Source: Kurthia senegalensis
Lineage (GTDB): Bacteria > Bacillota > Bacilli > Bacillales_A > Planococcaceae
Assembly: GCF_000285595.1 (NCBI RefSeq)
Contig: NZ_HE611064.1
Location: 847,601 to 911,600 of the forward strand
DNA: 64,000 nt
Direction: 5' to 3'
Part shown: positions 55,226-63,730 of the stretch, piece after piece
How positions within the stretch are numbered: position 1 is the first letter of the stretch
Layout: every line of letters begins with the position of its first letter
Translations under genes and position numbers: made by a program
The notes under the pieces: model-generated
Told to the model about the DNA's origin: nothing
Databases searched by the model: none
What the model saw: the letters and a program-made list of their open reading frames with translations, nothing else

Positions 55226-56524
55226 TTAACGATTCAACACTTCTAGTATTTGTTTACGTAACGTTCTTTTCTTACCATTTTCTAAAAGGACATCTTCAGG
55301 GAAATAAATTTTATGGTCGTAACGACGTTTCCCTGAAATCGCTTCTACAATTGCTGAACTGCGCGATAGTTCCGACAACTCACCCGATGATTTTAATAAA
55401 TGAATTGGTATACGACCTTCTTCTTCACCTGGACGATAAAAATCATACGGCAAATCCGATGTCGAGTCGTGCACTAAATAATATTTAGAATCGAGCCCTG
55501 CTTGTTCATACAACTTCTCCAGTTCTAAAATTTTCGTAAAGTCTTTCCCTGGATCATATTCGATATATTGGAAAAGGCGTCGATTTAAAAAGCGACTACT
55601 TAAATCTTTTAAAATCGCATCGTCTTCTTCTGTCCAAAAATGGAAATACGCTAAAACGATATTTTCATCTAATTCAATGTATTGTTCCAAATCCACTTTC
55701 CCTTCAAAAAATGAGACGAATGGGTTTGGCGGATATTTAAACGTATATTTTTCATGATAAAGTTGCTGTGCACGCTCTAATGTTTTACGCAAAATGACTT
55801 CCGCGCTACGTGAAACAGGATGGAAATACACTTGCCAATACATTTGGTAACGACTCATAATATAGTCTTCAATCGCATGCATGCCTGTCTCTTTAATGAC
55901 AATTTGGTCTTCATGTGGACGCATAACACGTAAAATACGCTCCATATCAAACTGCCCGTAACTCACACCTGTAAAATACGCATCGCGTTGTAAATAATCC
56001 ATGCGGTCGGCATCAATTTGACTAGAAATCAAGCTCACAACTTGTTGATTTTCATACGTCTTTTCAATTACGTCCGACACTTTTTGTGGAAAATCTTCCG
56101 ACACTTTACGCAATACAGCGTTTACTTCCGTATCCCCTAAAATAATAAAGCGCGTGTATGCCTCGTGGTCCAAGTGAAAAACATGTTCAAAAGAATGACT
56201 AAATGGACCATGCCCTAAATCGTGTAACAATGCGGCACATAACGCAACGAGGCGCTCTTGTTTATCCCATTGGTCATCTGAAACGAACACATCGTCAATC
56301 ACTCGACGTGTAATTTCATACACACCTAATGAATGGCTAAATCGGCTATGCTCTGCCCCGTGAAAAACTAAATAGGTAGTTCCTAACTGTTTAATACGAC
56401 GCAAACGTTGAAACTCTCTCGTCGCAATTAAATCCCAAATCACTTGGTCTCTCACATGGACGTAACGATGAACTGGATCTTTAAACACTTTCTCTTCTGC
56501 TAATTTTTTCGTGGCATAACTCAA
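55226..56524 (-). CDS. ywfO: HD-domain phosphohydrolase YwfO
   Basis: An HD-domain metal phosphohydrolase, 432 residues. The metal site is HSRFSHSLGVYE and LLHDLGHGPFSHSFEH (the HD pair near residue 100), followed by QIDADRMDYLQRDAYFTG, the dNTPase-family pattern. B. subtilis YwfO has been described as a dNTPase. The gene is followed by ywgA as in other Bacillales. Confidence 0.92.
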   Translation of the reverse strand: MSYATKKLAEEKVFKDPVHRYVHVRDQVIWDLIATREFQRLRRIKQLGTTYLVFHGAEHSRFSHSLGVYEITRRVIDDVFVSDDQWDKQERLVALCAALLHDLGHGPFSHSFEHVFHLDHEAYTRFIILGDTEVNAVLRKVSEDFPQKVSDVIEKTYENQQVVSLISSQIDADRMDYLQRDAYFTGVSYGQFDMERILRVMRPHEDQIVIKETGMHAIEDYIMSRYQMYWQVYFHPVSRSAEVILRKTLERAQQLYHEKYTFKYPPNPFVSFFEGKVDLEQYIELDENIVLAYFHFWTEEDDAILKDLSSRFLNRRLFQYIEYDPGKDFTKILELEKLYEQAGLDSKYYLVHDSTSDLPYDFYRPGEEEGRIPIHLLKSSGELSELSRSSAIVEAISGKRRYDHKIYFPEDVLLENGKKRTLRKQILEVLNR

Positions 56525-56601
56525 ATGCCCACCCCCTTATCATTCATTATAAAAACAAATACTTCTTTCGCAAAGCGAGACCATCCCTTTTCAAAAAAAA
56601 G

Positions 56602-56625
56602 AGCAGGTTGACGAATCAACCTGCT
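56602..56625 (-). terminator. Intrinsic terminator after the DUF1450 gene
   Basis: Ten-base perfect arms agcaggttga/tcaacctgct enclose a four-base loop and are followed on the minus strand by CTTTTTTTTG. It lies six bases after the stop codon. Confidence 0.92.
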
Positions 56626-56630
56626 ACGTA

Positions 56631-56915
56631 TTAGTTCTCTTCTGCTTCGACCGGTGTCCACTTATCAACAAAACCTTCGGGCAGTTTTTTTTGCGATTTT
56701 AATTTTTTGATGATTTTCGGCATTAATTCGTCTTCGTTATGTGCCGCACAAGGACGGTTGTTGACGATTGTAAACGTCTTACGAAGACCAGGTCCGCAGT
56801 ATGACTGACATTTAATATCAATTTCTGCATCGGGATCGATTTCTTTTAACTTCGGAATCAATGTTTTTAAATTAACGGCCTGACATTCATCGCAAACTCT
56901 AAATTCGTTTGCCAT
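56631..56915 (-). CDS. DUF1450 (YuzB-like) small Cys protein
   Basis: This is a 94-residue protein of unknown function. The ATG at 56915 ([11 protein letters not shown]) is chosen over a TTG four codons upstream that touches the ribosome binding site. Cysteines occur as CDEC, CQSYCG and PCAAH, the pattern of the thioredoxin-like ferredoxin-type DUF1450 family. It may bind a metal or an iron-sulfur cluster. It stands alone between lipL and ywfO. Confidence 0.85.
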   Translation of the reverse strand: MANEFRVCDECQAVNLKTLIPKLKEIDPDAEIDIKCQSYCGPGLRKTFTIVNNRPCAAHNEDELMPKIIKKLKSQKKLPEGFVDKWTPVEAEEN

Positions 56916-57001
56916 CTTTAAATGCAACCCTTTCTATTTCTTAATCTCATACGTTTCAGTGTAGCCGAAAGTACACATATTATTCAAGTGCATAGATGTG
57001 A

Positions 57002-57832
57002 TCATTCTCGTAACAATTTTTGATTTCTTTCAAAAATACGTTTCAAATAAAAAGTGTACTGTTCCATCTCATCTTGCTCGAATGGACCCATACGTAACGT
57101 TTCACAATGTTTATATAAAAACTGTTGAATTCGTGTATTCACTTCATTTACCGTCATCGGTTGCCCCATAATTTCAGAAATCGAAACCATCACTTCTGGG
57201 CGCACGTTCGGATAATCAAACTTCGTTTCTTCATTCTGACGCGCTATATTATAAAAATCACGAATCAATTCTGCACGTTCTCCACCTGTTCGATCGACAG
57301 ATAAATAAATTTGAACGGCGATTCCTCCGCGGATACGTCGTTGCGCAATTCCCGCAAATTTTTTACCGTTTACGCTTAAATCATATGAACCAGGACAATA
57401 AGAACCGACAATTTCATACGCTTCAATTGCGTCTGCGAATTCCGGAAAAATCCCTTTAATAAAGGCGACCATAATGTCATATCCTTCATTAATATCGATG
57501 CGTCCAACCGCTTCGTTCAAGACGATGGAAACGTTCATAACGCCTTCGTCTAATACGACTGCAAGCCCACCTGAATTACGAACGATCGGTGTGTATCCAC
57601 GCTGTTCAAGTAAATCCATTCCTGCTTGCACATACGGTAAACGATGATCTTGAATACCGAGTACAACAGCTGAACGGTGTACCCACGTACGAACTGTAAG
57701 TGGGGATTGTTGTTGTCCGACTAAGTGGCAAAGTGTGTCATCTGCCGCAAATGATTCGAGTGGTGAACGGTCTAAACCGCTAATCGATTGATCCATGAAA
57801 CGCCATGTTTTTTGTGTTAAAAAATCTGTCAT
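57002..57832 (-). CDS. lipL: Octanoyl-[GcvH]:protein N-octanoyltransferase
   Basis: It moves the octanoyl group from GcvH to the E2 domains of dehydrogenases in lipoate synthesis. The 276-residue protein aligns with B. subtilis LipL (YwfL) along its length: TLCHLVGQQQSP, GIQDHRLPYVQAG, RNSGGLAVVLDEGV, and GSYCPGSYDLSVNGKKFAGI with the catalytic Cys near residue 150. The start is ATG with GGGAG upstream. It diverges from hemQ. Confidence 0.95.
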   Translation of the reverse strand: MTDFLTQKTWRFMDQSISGLDRSPLESFAADDTLCHLVGQQQSPLTVRTWVHRSAVVLGIQDHRLPYVQAGMDLLEQRGYTPIVRNSGGLAVVLDEGVMNVSIVLNEAVGRIDINEGYDIMVAFIKGIFPEFADAIEAYEIVGSYCPGSYDLSVNGKKFAGIAQRRIRGGIAVQIYLSVDRTGGERAELIRDFYNIARQNEETKFDYPNVRPEVMVSISEIMGQPMTVNEVNTRIQQFLYKHCETLRMGPFEQDEMEQYTFYLKRIFERNQKLLRE

Positions 57833-57995
57833 TTTTTAATCTCCCGTACTAAGTAATCTTTTCGTTCTTTAGTGTACACGAATTAGTCACTTTTTGAAAA
57901 TCCTCCCCCATTTCAAGCAATCTGACACGGACGAATGAAATAACTTGTGCTAAAATTATGGTAGAACGATTATTTATATAAGGAGTGTTTTAACA

Positions 57996-58760
57996 ATGAT
58001 CGAAGCAGCACAAACTTTAGATGGTTGGTACGTTCTACACGATTTCCGTGCAATAAACTGGCCAATGTGGAAACAAATGGACGAAGACTTCCGTCAAGCA
58101 GCGACTGATGAATTCATCGCTTTTCTTGCGGAGTTAAATAAAGCAGACGAAGAAAAAACAGGCTCACACGCTTTTTATTCAATCGTCGGTCAAAAAGCAG
58201 ACTTCGTTTTAATGACTTTACGCGAAACGATGGCTGAATTAAATGAAATCGAAACGAAATTTGCGAAATTAGCAATCGCTGACTTCACAATTCCAACGTA
58301 CTCATACGTTTCTGTCGTGGAACTTTCAAACTACCTTGCGAAAGCAAAAGCAGGTGACGAACCTGCTCAAGATCCATACGAAAACGTACACGTACGCGCT
58401 CGTCTATATCCTGAACTACCTCGTTGGGAACATATTTGTTTCTACCCAATGGATAAACGCCGTGAAAAAGGGGCCAACTGGTACATGTTAGAAATGGATG
58501 CTCGTCAAGCAATGATGCGTTCTCACGGTATGATTGGTCGTAGTTACGCTGGTAAAGTAAAACAAATCATCTCGGGCTCAATCGGTTTCGATGACCACGA
58601 ATGGGGCGTTACTTTATTCGCAAACGACGTACTACAATTCAAAAAACTAATTTATGAAATGCGTTTTGATGAAGTTTCTGCACGTTATGCAGACTTCGGT
58701 GAATTTTTCGTTGGGAACATTTTAAACGAAGAAAAATTACGTCAATTATTAGCACTTTAA
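57996..58760 (+). CDS. hemQ: Coproheme decarboxylase HemQ
   Basis: It performs the last step of the Firmicutes coproporphyrin-dependent heme pathway, decarboxylating coproheme to heme b. The 254-residue protein has the catalytic Tyr region ([20 protein letters not shown]), the iron-ligand His segment [15 protein letters not shown] and [20 protein letters not shown]. It is B. subtilis ywfI. The start is ATG with AGGAGTG upstream. Confidence 0.95.
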   Translation: MIEAAQTLDGWYVLHDFRAINWPMWKQMDEDFRQAATDEFIAFLAELNKADEEKTGSHAFYSIVGQKADFVLMTLRETMAELNEIETKFAKLAIADFTIPTYSYVSVVELSNYLAKAKAGDEPAQDPYENVHVRARLYPELPRWEHICFYPMDKRREKGANWYMLEMDARQAMMRSHGMIGRSYAGKVKQIISGSIGFDDHEWGVTLFANDVLQFKKLIYEMRFDEVSARYADFGEFFVGNILNEEKLRQLLAL

Positions 58761-58765
58761 TTTTG

Positions 58766-58799
58766 AATACCTGTTCTTCTTTGTTGAAGAACAGGTATT
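58766..58799 (+). terminator. Intrinsic terminator after hemQ
   Basis: Fourteen-base perfect arms aatacctgttcttc/gaagaacaggtatt with a six-base loop are followed by TTTTTTG. It starts six bases after the hemQ stop. Confidence 0.92.
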
Positions 58800-58873
58800 T
58801 TTTGTTCTAAATGTTTATTCTATTTATGTCAGGGAACTAGAGAATCGTAAGACAAATTTCTAGGAGGTTTATT

Positions 58874-59179
58874 ATGAGTGAAGAATTGAACAAAATCACT
58901 GAAAAAATTTCCGAGCTGACTCCTGAACAAAAAGAAGACATTTTAAACAATTTTGCTAAATTCAAAGGATATTTGCAAGAACAATTAGCCAAAGGTGAAA
59001 AATTAGGATTAAGTGATGCTTTCTTAGCTAAAGGTGCTAAATTTGTTGCCGATCATTTAGCCAAAAATGAAGAACCTAAAAATCGTGAGCAAAAAATCTT
59101 ACAAGAATTGTGGAAAGTTGCAGATGAAGATGAGAAAAAATCATTGGCCCATGTTCTCGTGAAAATGGTACAAAGCTAA
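58874..59179 (+). CDS. DUF3243-like small protein
   Basis: A 101-residue soluble helical protein. Its C-terminal ILQELWKVADEDEKKSLAHV resembles the YmfJ/DUF3243 family's VLADLWNVASEDEQ. The N-terminal extension is Glu/Lys-rich. Function unknown. The start is ATG with an excellent AGGAGG seven bases upstream, and it has its own terminator. Confidence 0.8.
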   Translation: MSEELNKITEKISELTPEQKEDILNNFAKFKGYLQEQLAKGEKLGLSDAFLAKGAKFVADHLAKNEEPKNREQKILQELWKVADEDEKKSLAHVLVKMVQS

Positions 59180-59193
59180 TTATATTGCATATA

Positions 59194-59226
59194 AAAAAAG
59201 ACACGTCATGTAAACGTGTCTTTTTT
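59194..59226. terminator. Bidirectional terminator between the DUF3243-like gene and the HAD gene
   Basis: Thirteen-base arms aaaaaagacacgt/acgtgtctttttt with a seven-base loop carry A/T tracts on both strands. It lies 14 bases after the plus-strand stop and touches the minus-strand HAD stop. Confidence 0.92.
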
Positions 59227-59932
59227 ATGCTTTCGGAAAATGTTGTTGAATTTTTTCGTCTAATTCTTTTGAGAAAGCTTTCAAAGAATTATAATTCGTA
59301 TGCTGTAAAATATGTTGATTCGTGTTATTAAAACCGATTGCTACGTATTCATTTTTTTTGATATTTAACGACTGCAATGCATCCCACACAGTATAATTTG
59401 TCGGTTTCAATGTAATCGTACTATCTTTTTCAAAATGCATTGAAATGTGTGGGAACTCTGTCGTCATACGCTCAACGAACTGCCCTGCTCGATCAATATT
59501 TAAAATAGAAATTTTCGACACGTTTCCTACTTGTTCAATCTGCTTATTTTCTGCTAATTTCGAGACGTCTATTTTCTCGTAATGCTTTGAATGAACGCCA
59601 CCTGTATACGTGTAATCCCATAAGCCTTCTGCCAAAATCGTCCCGTGATGTGCATCTACTACTGTCATCATCTGAATCAAATCTTCTGTTGTAAACGCAA
59701 CTGCTTGCTGCAAATGCCCATTTTTACAAATAACCGTTCCGTCTAAACCTACTAACGTTTCATTATGGAAACGTCGATCAATATGAGGGAGCATGTTTCG
59801 AATACCTTCTGATGCGACAAAAATTAAATCATGCCCTTTATCTTTTAAATAATCATACATATATTGAGAGTTAATTGACATCACGTGGTTGTTATAAGAA
59901 ATGGTTTCATTTAGATTAAATACAAAGTACAC
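59225..59932 (-). CDS. HAD-superfamily protein with lost catalytic residues
   Basis: A Cof-type HAD protein, 235 residues, but it looks catalytically dead. Motif I, normally DxDGT, reads FNLNETI: both aspartates are Asn (residues 6 and 8). Motif II keeps a Ser (FVASEG). The Lys of motif III is not found (NYTVWDALQSL), and motif IV, normally GDxxND, reads GFNNTN. The fold pattern (cap, GLDGTVICKNG) is otherwise intact and the frame is open, so it may be a binding or regulatory pseudoenzyme. The start is GTG with a weak site upstream. Confidence 0.8.
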   Translation of the reverse strand: MYFVFNLNETISYNNHVMSINSQYMYDYLKDKGHDLIFVASEGIRNMLPHIDRRFHNETLVGLDGTVICKNGHLQQAVAFTTEDLIQMMTVVDAHHGTILAEGLWDYTYTGGVHSKHYEKIDVSKLAENKQIEQVGNVSKISILNIDRAGQFVERMTTEFPHISMHFEKDSTITLKPTNYTVWDALQSLNIKKNEYVAIGFNNTNQHILQHTNYNSLKAFSKELDEKIQQHFPKA

Positions 59933-60139
59933 ATTAATCCACTTCTTTCTTCTAGTAGTTGTTGTTACTTTCTAAATACCCTATACGTGGAAAAACTATA
60001 CTATTTTTTCTGTATTCATACGTTTCGACTTATATATTTGAAGAATAAAGAAATAAAATATTATTTTTTGACACGAAATATGTTTTTGAATAAAAAATGA
60101 TATTTCGAATGAATACTATTAGCTTTTATTCTTTTAATT

Positions 60140-60170
60140 GGCCGGACGCTTTCTGAGGGTTATGGCATTC
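60140..60170. repeat. Remnant of the dispersed repeat, third fragment
   Basis: The stretch ggacgctttctgagggttat resembles the fragment at 14774. It sits in the 315-base gap between the HAD gene and ywdK, which otherwise contains only the ywdK terminator and AT-rich sequence. Confidence 0.4.
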
Positions 60171-60202
60171 GTACAGTCACTGTGAAAGATTTTGCAGCAA
60201 CA

Positions 60203-60240
60203 AAAAACACTTCCGACGGTTTCTCCTCGGAAGTGTTTTT
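60203..60240 (-). terminator. Intrinsic terminator after ywdK
   Basis: Fourteen-base arms aaaaacacttccga/tcggaagtgttttt with a ten-base loop are followed on the minus strand by TTTTTG. It lies eight bases after the ywdK stop. Confidence 0.9.
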
Positions 60241-60247
60241 CATGAAA

Positions 60248-60634
60248 TTATGCTTCTTTTATATGTTTTGCTGATGCAATTAATGCAATCCAGCCGATTA
60301 GAAAAGCAACGCCACCGATTGGCGTAATCGCTCCAATTACTGTAATTTTCGTCAATGCTAATACGTATAAACTACCTGAGAATAAAATAATACCGATCGT
60401 CATCGCAATCGACGCAACGCGAAGTGACTTAACATTTCCGATAATATTTTTATGCATTAAAATACCGATAATTAAAATAACGACTGCATGAAACATTTCA
60501 TAATGTACGCCGGTTTCCCAAACGTCTGCATAGTTATTTTCCTCTAAAATAGCCTCTAATGCGTGTGCCCCAAATGCACCTAACGCTACGGCTAAGAAGC
60601 CAAAAATTGCTCCGATTACTAAATTCTTTTTCAC
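60248..60634 (-). CDS. ywdK: YwdK/DUF423 membrane protein
   Basis: A 128-residue protein with four membrane helices, DUF423 family, function unknown. It has the family start GAIFGFLAVALGAFGAHAL and the pattern GVHYEMFHAVVIL. It follows ywdI by 17 bases, as in B. subtilis (ung-ywdI-ywdK group). Confidence 0.92.
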   Translation of the reverse strand: MKKNLVIGAIFGFLAVALGAFGAHALEAILEENNYADVWETGVHYEMFHAVVILIIGILMHKNIIGNVKSLRVASIAMTIGIILFSGSLYVLALTKITVIGAITPIGGVAFLIGWIALIASAKHIKEA

Positions 60635-60651
60635 TTAACTCGTCCTTCCAC

Positions 60652-60936
60652 TTAAAAATCGAATAACGAATCACCATTGGCATCCGCTTCGACCATTTTT
60701 TTCGATTCAAATACAGGTGTTGCTTGTTGGATAATCGGTTGATTGACCATCGTTTGCATCGGTGCATTTTGCGAAACATATGACGGTGCAGTTTCGATTG
60801 TTTCTCCCATTAAAGCAACTTCACAAAGCGCTTGAATCGCTGCCAATTGCTCGCGCTTTTGGCTATCATTCGATGCTTCTTTTGCACGTAATGCCTGTTT
60901 TTGTATTTGTTGAATAACGTCATCATAAGAAATCAT
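60652..60936 (-). CDS. ywdI: YwdI-like protein
   Basis: A 94-residue soluble protein of the YwdI/DUF5327 type. An N-terminal helical part (IQKQALRAKEASNDSQK then LAAIQALCEVAL) is followed by a low-complexity Gln/Pro/Met region and the acidic end GDSLFDF. Function unknown. Its start lies four bases after the stop of the small Cys protein. Confidence 0.85.
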   Translation of the reverse strand: MISYDDVIQQIQKQALRAKEASNDSQKREQLAAIQALCEVALMGETIETAPSYVSQNAPMQTMVNQPIIQQATPVFESKKMVEADANGDSLFDF

Positions 60937-60940
60937 TTCA

Positions 60941-61108
60941 TTACCCCTTTTTCTTCGGTGAAAATTTTAAACAATCCATGCCAGAAGAACGCTTCACGAT
61001 GACAGAAGGAATTGCTTTCGTTTTGAAGTTGTATGCACGGCATGCGCGCGGTGCGTGTTGTTCCCATGTTACTTGGAAGTACTGACAATCAAAACAATTT
61101 ATTTTCAT
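60941..61108 (-). CDS. Small four-Cys protein overlapping ung
   Basis: A 55-residue protein starting MKINCFDCQYF and ending KFSPKKKG. Four cysteines (CFDC, then single Cys near residues 23 and 46) suggest a zinc site. The ATG overlaps the ung stop by four bases (ATGA), and AGGAGG lies six bases upstream, so it is translated with ung. The DNA repair link is from position only; the function is unknown. Confidence 0.8.
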   Translation of the reverse strand: MKINCFDCQYFQVTWEQHAPRACRAYNFKTKAIPSVIVKRSSGMDCLKFSPKKKG

Positions 61109-61800
61109 ACGTGTCCTCCTAGTGGTGTCGTCAAATCAAAATCAATCGGTGGCATATCCCACGCGCGTAACTGCGCGTTAATTTTTGAAAATGGGCGGCT
61201 GCCGAAAAAACCTCGATACGCACTAAGCGGACTCGGATGTGGCGCTTCAATAATAACGTGGCGCGACGTATCAATTAATTTTTGTTTTTGTTGTGCAGGT
61301 TTACCCCATAATACGAAAATGATCGGTTGTTTTCGGTCAGATAACGAACGAATGACCGCATCGGTGAATTGCTCCCACCCTTTATTTTTATGAGAATGCG
61401 CTGCATGTGCGCGAACCGTTAATACCGTATTCAACATCATAACGCCTTGCGCTGCCCACTTCGTTAACGTGCCATCTACTGGTATAGGTACGTTTAAGTC
61501 CGTTTGCAATTCTTGAAAAATGTTGCGTAAGCTCGGTGGGTGCTTCACGCCTGGCTGTACAGAAAAGCTTAACCCATGCGCTTGATTGGGCCCATGATAC
61601 GGGTCCTGTCCTAAAATAACGACACGCACGTCTTCATAATCTGTATAATGAAAAGCGTTCCACATATCATTCATCGGCGGATAAATCGTTTGTGTCGCAT
61701 ATTCTTCTTTTAAAAAATCATGTAGCTGTTCATAATAAGGTTCATCAAATTGAGCCCCTACTACTTGCTGCCACGTATTCGTGAAAATTTGTTTTGGCAT
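61105..61800 (-). CDS. ung: Uracil-DNA glycosylase
   Basis: It removes uracil from DNA at the start of base excision repair. The 231-residue family 1 enzyme has the water-activating loop GQDPYHGPNQAHGLSF near residue 65 and the Leu-intercalation loop HPSPLSAYRG near 190. The ribosome binding site lies in the end of the DUF4230 gene. It is followed by the small Cys gene, ywdI and ywdK. Confidence 0.96.
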   Translation of the reverse strand: MPKQIFTNTWQQVVGAQFDEPYYEQLHDFLKEEYATQTIYPPMNDMWNAFHYTDYEDVRVVILGQDPYHGPNQAHGLSFSVQPGVKHPPSLRNIFQELQTDLNVPIPVDGTLTKWAAQGVMMLNTVLTVRAHAAHSHKNKGWEQFTDAVIRSLSDRKQPIIFVLWGKPAQQKQKLIDTSRHVIIEAPHPSPLSAYRGFFGSRPFSKINAQLRAWDMPPIDFDLTTPLGGHV

Positions 61801-61805
61801 CGTCT

Positions 61806-62414
61806 CTACTCCTCAAACATAACCTCTACTTCATAGTCTACTAAACCAAACATATTTTTCAAAGACTGTTCCGCATTTGTTTGTGCTTTTTTGCAAAATT
61901 CCTTCGCTAATTGCTTCTTCAGTCATTTGTTGTTGTGCTTCATTTGCTAGTTCATACCCTTCTTTTACCGTAGCGTCTGAACGGAAAATCCCTTCATTCG
62001 AAAACACTTTCACTTTTTCTAAATCTAATGAAGGTTTGCCTAAAATTGCAACTTTCGGCAAATGCAGCGTTATTTTTTCTTTTCATTGTTCACTGTGACA
62101 TTTTTTTTCGTAAGCTGGTCTAACTTTACACCAGCTTGAACCGTTCCCGGAACGATTACTAGCACTTTTTGTCCTGTTCCCGGAATATCTAAATTAATTT
62201 CTTGACCGAAAATTTTATTATTCTCTTTTTGAATAGCGACTTTCGTAATCGCTTCCGCTGTTACGAGTTCATTTAAATCATTCATTTTTTCGACGAGCAC
62301 ACCCGTCGTTATTTCATCTTGTGGCTTCATCGCGTTCCAAATGATGAAAGGTGTCGCAATAATTGCTGCAATGATTACAGCAATAATTAACGCTACAATT
62401 GATTTTTTATTCAT
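61806..62414 (-). pseudogene. DUF4230 protein, two homopolymer frameshifts
   Basis: Three reading-frame pieces join to one DUF4230-type protein. Piece 1 (ATG at 62414, MNKKSIVALIIAVIIAAI) has an N-terminal membrane helix and KMNDLNELVTAEAITKV. A six-base T run at 62073-62078 lacks one base, after which KKKITLHLPKVAILG follows. A second six-base T run at 61887-61892 also lacks one, after which KKAQTNAEQSLKNMFG leads to a stop at 61806. Restored length is about 203 residues, membrane-anchored with an outer domain. Function unknown. The IS element's end lies 45 bases upstream of the start. Confidence 0.85.
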
Positions 62415-62458
62415 TCTTTTTCCTGCTACTAAAAACATATACAAAAATATACATCTAG

Positions 62459-62563
62459 CTTTTTCCTGCTTCTTAGAATGCGTCTTCAGCACGTACTCCC
62501 TACCAACGTTTTGTATCATTCTCCACAGGCTTTAATTCCGATGTAGCCCACCGTACTATTCAT
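62459..62563 (-). ncRNA. Probable TnpB omega-RNA / right end of the IS607-like element
   Basis: The sequence just after the tnpB stop (minus strand) reads GAATAGTACGGTGGGCTACA, then CGGAATTAAAGCCTGTGGAG and GTTGGTAGGGAGTACGTGCT. It matches my memory of the conserved 3' ends of IS200/IS605/IS607 TnpB elements, which form the omega-RNA scaffold. The guide would be the flanking sequence after about 62460. The exact boundary is not certain. Confidence 0.65.
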
Positions 62564-63730
62564 TTAAACTGACACTAACAATTCATATTCTGTAGCTTGT
62601 TTTAAATTCATGGCAGCATTTAAATCTCGGTCTAACACTTGATGACAATTTACACATTCGTAAATTCTATCTTTCAGTGTTAAATCTACTTTTTTATACC
62701 CACAACAGCTACATAACTTAGTACTAGGATAAAAACGATTCACAAGGCGTAATTCAATTCCATACTCTTCACATTTCATTTGTAACTTCGTTCTAAAATG
62801 GAAGAAACTTTGTTGCGCAATCACTTTTGACAAGTGTCTGTTTTTCATCATACCCCGAACATTTAAATCTTCTAGTGTAATGAATGCTGGCTTGGTTTTC
62901 ACCAATTCACTCACAATGTTCTTATGGTAGTTTTCTCGAATGTTTGCTAGACGCTGATGTAACTTTTGTACACGACAAATTTGTTTTTGTCGATTGTTAA
63001 AGTAGCAGTTTTCACCTACCTTTTTATATTTATTTTGTTCATAACTTCTGCTCAATTTCCGTTGAGCTTGTTTTAATCGTTTTTCAAGTTTTCTTACTTT
63101 ATCTGTTTTATTAATATTTTCGTAAACGTCTCCGTTGCTCATCATCGCAAAATCTTTGATACCTAAATCAATGCCAATACCTTCTGATTCAGGCGATTGT
63201 TTAGGAAGTTCAGGAACTTCACATAAGACCGAGATATAAAAACGATCAGCTTTTTGTGATACTGTACCACTTTTGATAATTACATTTTACGGTAAGTAAC
63301 CAAACTCCTTGAGCGTTACCCAACCAATTGTAGGAATCTTAATTTGGTGGCGCTTTACTTTAAAATCGGTCTGATTATTCTTAGGAAAGTAAGCCTTCAC
63401 ATCTTGTCTAGCTTTCTTTTTGAAGCGAGGATGTTTGCTTAACCCTTTGAAAAAGTTTTTGTAAGCACGCTCTGCATTCATAATGAATTGCTTAACTGCC
63501 TTGCTTGATACCGTTTTAATCCATAAGTCTTGTTGATTTTGTTTCGTATGAACGTTGTTTAACCATTTAGAAAAATCGTAACCACTCATGAATTTTCTAC
63601 CTTCTTCGTAATTCACACGATTCGTTGCAATATACATGTTATAGACGTAGCGACATACACCAAAAGTTCTGATGAGTTTTTCACGTTGTTCTTTAGTTGG
63701 TTTGATTTCTAGTTTATATGCACGTTTCAC
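62564..63730 (-). pseudogene. tnpB: TnpB-type RNA-guided nuclease, interrupted by a stop codon
   Basis: An IS607/IS605 orfB product of about 388 residues if read through. The GTG at 63730 starts the frame reading KRAYKLEIKPTKEQREKLI. After GWVTLKEFGYLP comes an in-frame TAA (63287-63289), then the same frame continues NVIIKSGTVSQKADRFYISV. RuvC-I is GIGIDLGIKDFA, RuvC-II is FITLEDLNVRGM, the zinc ribbon is CSCCGY...CVNC, and RuvC-III is LDRDLNAAMNL. One stop mutation inactivates it. The start overlaps tnpA by 17 bases. Confidence 0.9.
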
